The notes under the pieces were generated by a model. The model was not told the origin of the DNA and did no database searches. It saw only the letters and a list, made by a program, of their open reading frames with translations. A stretch of DNA of 60,286 nucleotides. Source: Lujinxingia vulgaris. GTDB lineage: Bacteria > Myxococcota_A > Bradymonadia > Bradymonadales > Bradymonadaceae. The position numbers were made by a program, and so were the translations under genes. This document shows, in pieces, positions 58,231 through 60,286 of the stretch. How positions within the stretch are numbered: the first letter of the stretch is position 1; each line of letters starts with the position of its first letter. Location: the NCBI RefSeq assembly GCF_007997015.1, contig NZ_VOSM01000018.1, positions 1 to 60,286 on the forward strand. The letters are read 5' to 3'.

Positions 58231-59659
58231 GGGAGTGTAAGACTTTCTGTGTACGGCGTGTTCTAATCCAAAGCTGGTCAATTTTTGGAGTTGGTCATGA
58301 CGAAGAAACGCCGTGGCGGTCGCCGAAGAACTGCTGATGAACGGATGCTCCCCGAAGCGCTTGAGGAGTTGTTAAGGCCGATGGCCCGTGAGGCTGCCAG
58401 AGAGCAGATGACGCTGGGTCAGGTCGTGAGCTCTTCGCCGATGTCAGAGCTGTTGGGAAGGTTCGTGGAGCTCATGTTGGAGGCCGAGCAGGAGCATCAT
58501 CTGGGCTACGGACGGGGGGAGCGCGAGAGTGAGGCTCTGCGCTTTGGCAACCGGCGAAATGGTTATGGAAGCAAGGTCTTAAAAACGCAATTTGGGGAGG
58601 TGCCCATCTCGGTGCCGCGGGACCGGGAAGGCAGTTTTTTGCCCCGGGTTGTGCCCAAGCACGGGCAGCTCAGCGAGACTATCGCCGGGCAGATTCTCTC
58701 ACTTTACACCAGTGGTATGTCGCAGCGAGACATTCACCGTCATGTTGAGGAACTCTACAATATCGAGGTCGACGACGGCCTGGTGAGCCGGGTGGTGGCC
58801 AGGGTTGAGCCGGAGCTTATTGCGTGGCGAAACCGTCCTTTGGAGGCAGTCTGGCCCTGTATTTTTGTCGACGCCCTCTATGTAAATACACGCCACGAGA
58901 GCGGGGTTGAGCGCACCGCGGTCTACACGGCAGTAGGTTACAACTGCGAGGGAATCCGCCAGATTCTCGGGGTCTGGATGGCCGGCGAAGGGCAGAAATC
59001 GGAGAGCGCGAGCTTCTGGCATCAAGTGTTGCTCGACCTGAAGCGGCGAGGAGTGGAGGACATTTTCATCCTCTGCGCCGACGGCCTCAGCGGGATGGAG
59101 CAGGCCGTGGCCACGAATTTCCCGCAGACTCGCTTCCAGCGTTGCGTGGTGCATCTGATTCGCAACAGCATGCGCTATGTGCCCAGCAAACTACGCCAGG
59201 AGGCCTCCGCCGATGTACGCGCTATCTATCAGGCCGTCTCCTTCGAAGCAGCGAAGTTTGCGCTGCAACAACTCCAGGAGAAGTGGCGTCGAAAAGAGCC
59301 CCACCTCTGCGATGTGTGGAAAAATGCCCTGCCTCACCTGGAGAACTTGTGGACCTACGGCTACGCATTGCGGCGGTTGGTCTACACCACAAACATGGTC
59401 GAAAACCTCCACCGCCAGATACGCAAAGTCACCAAAACCAAGAGCAGCTTCCCCAATCACGACAGTGCTCTGCGTCTGATTACCCTGAAGCTGCGTGAGA
59501 TTCACGACGGATTCAAGCTACCCCGCAGCGACTGGGCTGCCATTCGCTCTGAGCTTGAACTGACGTTTCAAGACCGTGTTCCAAACTACGTTCCGTGGGA
59601 AGGCCGCGCAGATAGTTAAGAAGAGTCGAAGGGTCGTACACGAAATTGCTTGCACACCC
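58231..59659 (+). mobile_element. IS256-family insertion sequence, complete
   Basis: The 1429-bp element has imperfect inverted ends starting GGGAGTGTAAG at the left and (reverse complement of the right) GGGTGTGCAAG, continuing to a shared GTGTACG. Direct repeats CGCCAGCC at 58223-58230 and 59660-59667 form an 8-bp target duplication, as IS256 elements make. It contains one intact transposase gene. The target is one unit of the GACCCC(C/G)TCGACG repeat that resumes at 59686. Confidence 0.93.
58297..59619 (+). CDS. IS256-family transposase
   Basis: The 440-residue DDE transposase carries the IS256 hallmarks: EHHLGYGRGERES, RFGNRRNGYGSK, VPKHGQLSETIAGQILSLYTS, the DDE residues in CIFVDALYVNTR, FILCADGLSGMEQA and TNMVENLHRQIRKVTK, and a conserved ARW-like helix. 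ATG 58297 has GGAG seven bases before it; an in-frame TTG at 58285 is possible. It is complete, with no frameshift, so the element may be active. Confidence 0.96.
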   Translation: MTKKRRGGRRRTADERMLPEALEELLRPMAREAAREQMTLGQVVSSSPMSELLGRFVELMLEAEQEHHLGYGRGERESEALRFGNRRNGYGSKVLKTQFGEVPISVPRDREGSFLPRVVPKHGQLSETIAGQILSLYTSGMSQRDIHRHVEELYNIEVDDGLVSRVVARVEPELIAWRNRPLEAVWPCIFVDALYVNTRHESGVERTAVYTAVGYNCEGIRQILGVWMAGEGQKSESASFWHQVLLDLKRRGVEDIFILCADGLSGMEQAVATNFPQTRFQRCVVHLIRNSMRYVPSKLRQEASADVRAIYQAVSFEAAKFALQQLQEKWRRKEPHLCDVWKNALPHLENLWTYGYALRRLVYTTNMVENLHRQIRKVTKTKSSFPNHDSALRLITLKLREIHDGFKLPRSDWAAIRSELELTFQDRVPNYVPWEGRADS

Positions 59660-59685
59660 CGCCAGCCCCTTCGCGAGCGGCTTCT

Positions 59686-59832
59686 GACCCCCTCGACGCC
59701 AAGCCGAGAGGTAGGATGTGCCTTTTTTGACCCCGTCGACGTCCAGCCGAGAGGCAGGAGGTGCCTTTTTTGACCCCCTCGACGCCAAGCCGAGAGGTAG
59801 GATGTGCCTTTTTTGACCCCCTCGACGCCCCG
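59686..59832 (+). repeat. 43-bp repeat array with T6 ends
   Basis: GACCCC(C/G)TCGACG starts at 59686, 59729, 59772 and 59815, an exact 43-bp pitch. Each unit contains AGCCGAGAGGTAGGATGTG and CCTTTTTT. A first unit with a different middle (CGCCAGCCCC, TTCGCGAGCGGC) lies across the IS insertion point (58205-58230 and 59660-59685). Confidence 0.92.
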
Positions 59833-59864
59833 TTTGGGGTATGTAAGGTGGTCTGATCGGGCTC

Positions 59865-59937
59865 GTGCTGGTACTCGACCGCGACCGCGACCGCGACCGC
59901 GACCTCGACCTCGATCTCGAACGCGACCTCGAACCGT
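59865..59937 (+). repeat. Second hexanucleotide tract (CTCGAC/CGCGAC)n
   Basis: CTCGACCGCGACCGCGACCG turns into CTCGACCTCGATCTCGAACG. It has the same GAC-rich hexamer base as the tract at 54640 but with CGCGAC units. Confidence 0.88.
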
Positions 59938-59984
59938 CCAAAAGACGGACAAACCCCCTGGAGTTGTTCCGTGAACCCCGATGG

Positions 59985-60040
59985 CGCACACGAATCGACC
60001 CACGTCGCACACCTCGATGCCTCACAACCACCCAACCACT
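59985..60040 (-). repeat. G-rich repeat unit (family G) abutting the right terminal repeat
   Basis: On the minus strand: GTGGTTGGGTGGTTGTGAGG, then a CGACGTGGGTCGATTCGTG block. It borders the right terminal copy just as another unit borders the left copy, so the terminal element sits next to family G at both ends. Confidence 0.75.
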
Positions 60041-60286
60041 TAATACTGCTTGATTGATTCTTCCGATTTTGATTGCGGCCCTGGTCGAAGCCTGATCTAA
60101 CGCGCTTATGGACATTTCAAACTTCACATCCTCGTGCGCAGATCTCGAATCCTTCTGCGATTTCGTCTTCGGCGACTGTTCGGGCAAGCCGCTCAGGGCC
60201 AACCTCGGGGCGTGCGTTGAGGCGCGGCTGTCGACGGCCAAACGAAAGACCCATCAGCCGGCGGGGATTCAACTGGCCGCGACGCC
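60041..60286 (+). repeat. Window-terminal inverted repeat, right copy
   Basis: Reverse complement of 1-246 with a single base difference seen. See the left copy. Confidence 0.9.
60108..60286 (+). CDS. Partial gene, 5' end only (duplicate of the left-end frame)
   Basis: Same 59-codon open start (MDISNFTSSCADLESFC) as 1-179 on the minus strand, reading out of the window. Unrecognised; probably part of a multicopy mobile element. Confidence 0.4.
   Translation, partial: MDISNFTSSCADLESFCDFVFGDCSGKPLRANLGACVEARLSTAKRKTHQPAGIQLAAT

Overview
The window looks like GC-rich chromosomal DNA from a deltaproteobacterium-grade predator or heterotroph of the Bradymonadota/Myxococcota type. This is inferred from base composition and from the many secreted lipoproteins with Asp/Pro-rich linkers, Pmp-type beta-helices, Myxococcus-style Cys repeats and PPC domains. 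No rRNA, tRNA, phage block or CRISPR array was seen. Both extreme ends (1-246 and 60041-60286) are inverted copies of one sequence that carries the 5' end of an unrecognised gene running out of the window, so the sequence probably stops inside copies of a multicopy element.

Layout. 0.9-5.8 kb: acetyl-CoA synthetase, then an alpha/beta hydrolase, a MutM-like glycosylase and a small protein packed head to tail, then a small lipoprotein. 5.9-25 kb: five paralogous lipoproteins on the minus strand (Asp-rich linker, GLP-G repeats, Pmp beta-helix, usually a conserved C-terminal domain), mostly with their own terminators, plus a methyltransferase and a DUF805-SRPBCC membrane protein. 25-31.5 kb: an LVIVD-type propeller protein, a CsbD-like protein, a MopE-like lipoprotein, a Cys-rich four-helix copper-binding protein, a lipoprotein and a small protein. 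31.6-43.4 kb: a Baeyer-Villiger-type monooxygenase, a DUF2231 membrane protein, a triplicated-domain lipoprotein, cytochrome bd oxidase (cydA-cydB), a RAYT transposase and a TPP riboswitch-controlled tenA. This part is crowded with a modular 44-bp repeat. 43.4-53 kb: secreted propeller lipoprotein, DUF2007 protein and three Cys-repeat/PPC lipoproteins. 53-57.6 kb: a DUF4910 aminopeptidase-like gene convergent with a three-gene adenylation enzyme/AAC(3)-like transferase/acyl carrier protein operon. 58.2-59.7 kb: an intact IS256-family element with an 8-bp target duplication.

The intergenic DNA is unusual. At least five repeat types are present: a G-rich octamer-based array, a 104-105 bp element with terminal inverted repeats found beside the G-rich arrays, the 44-bp module centred on the RAYT, a 43-bp T-tailed repeat interrupted by the IS, and hexanucleotide GACCTC-type tracts. 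The best candidates for something new are the RAYT/44-bp module association, the TPP riboswitch whose P1 3' strand contains the ribosome binding site of a 28-codon leader ORF coupled to tenA, and the stand-alone adenylation/AAC(3)-like/ACP acyl-transfer cassette. All functions come from reading the sequence; no database search was run.
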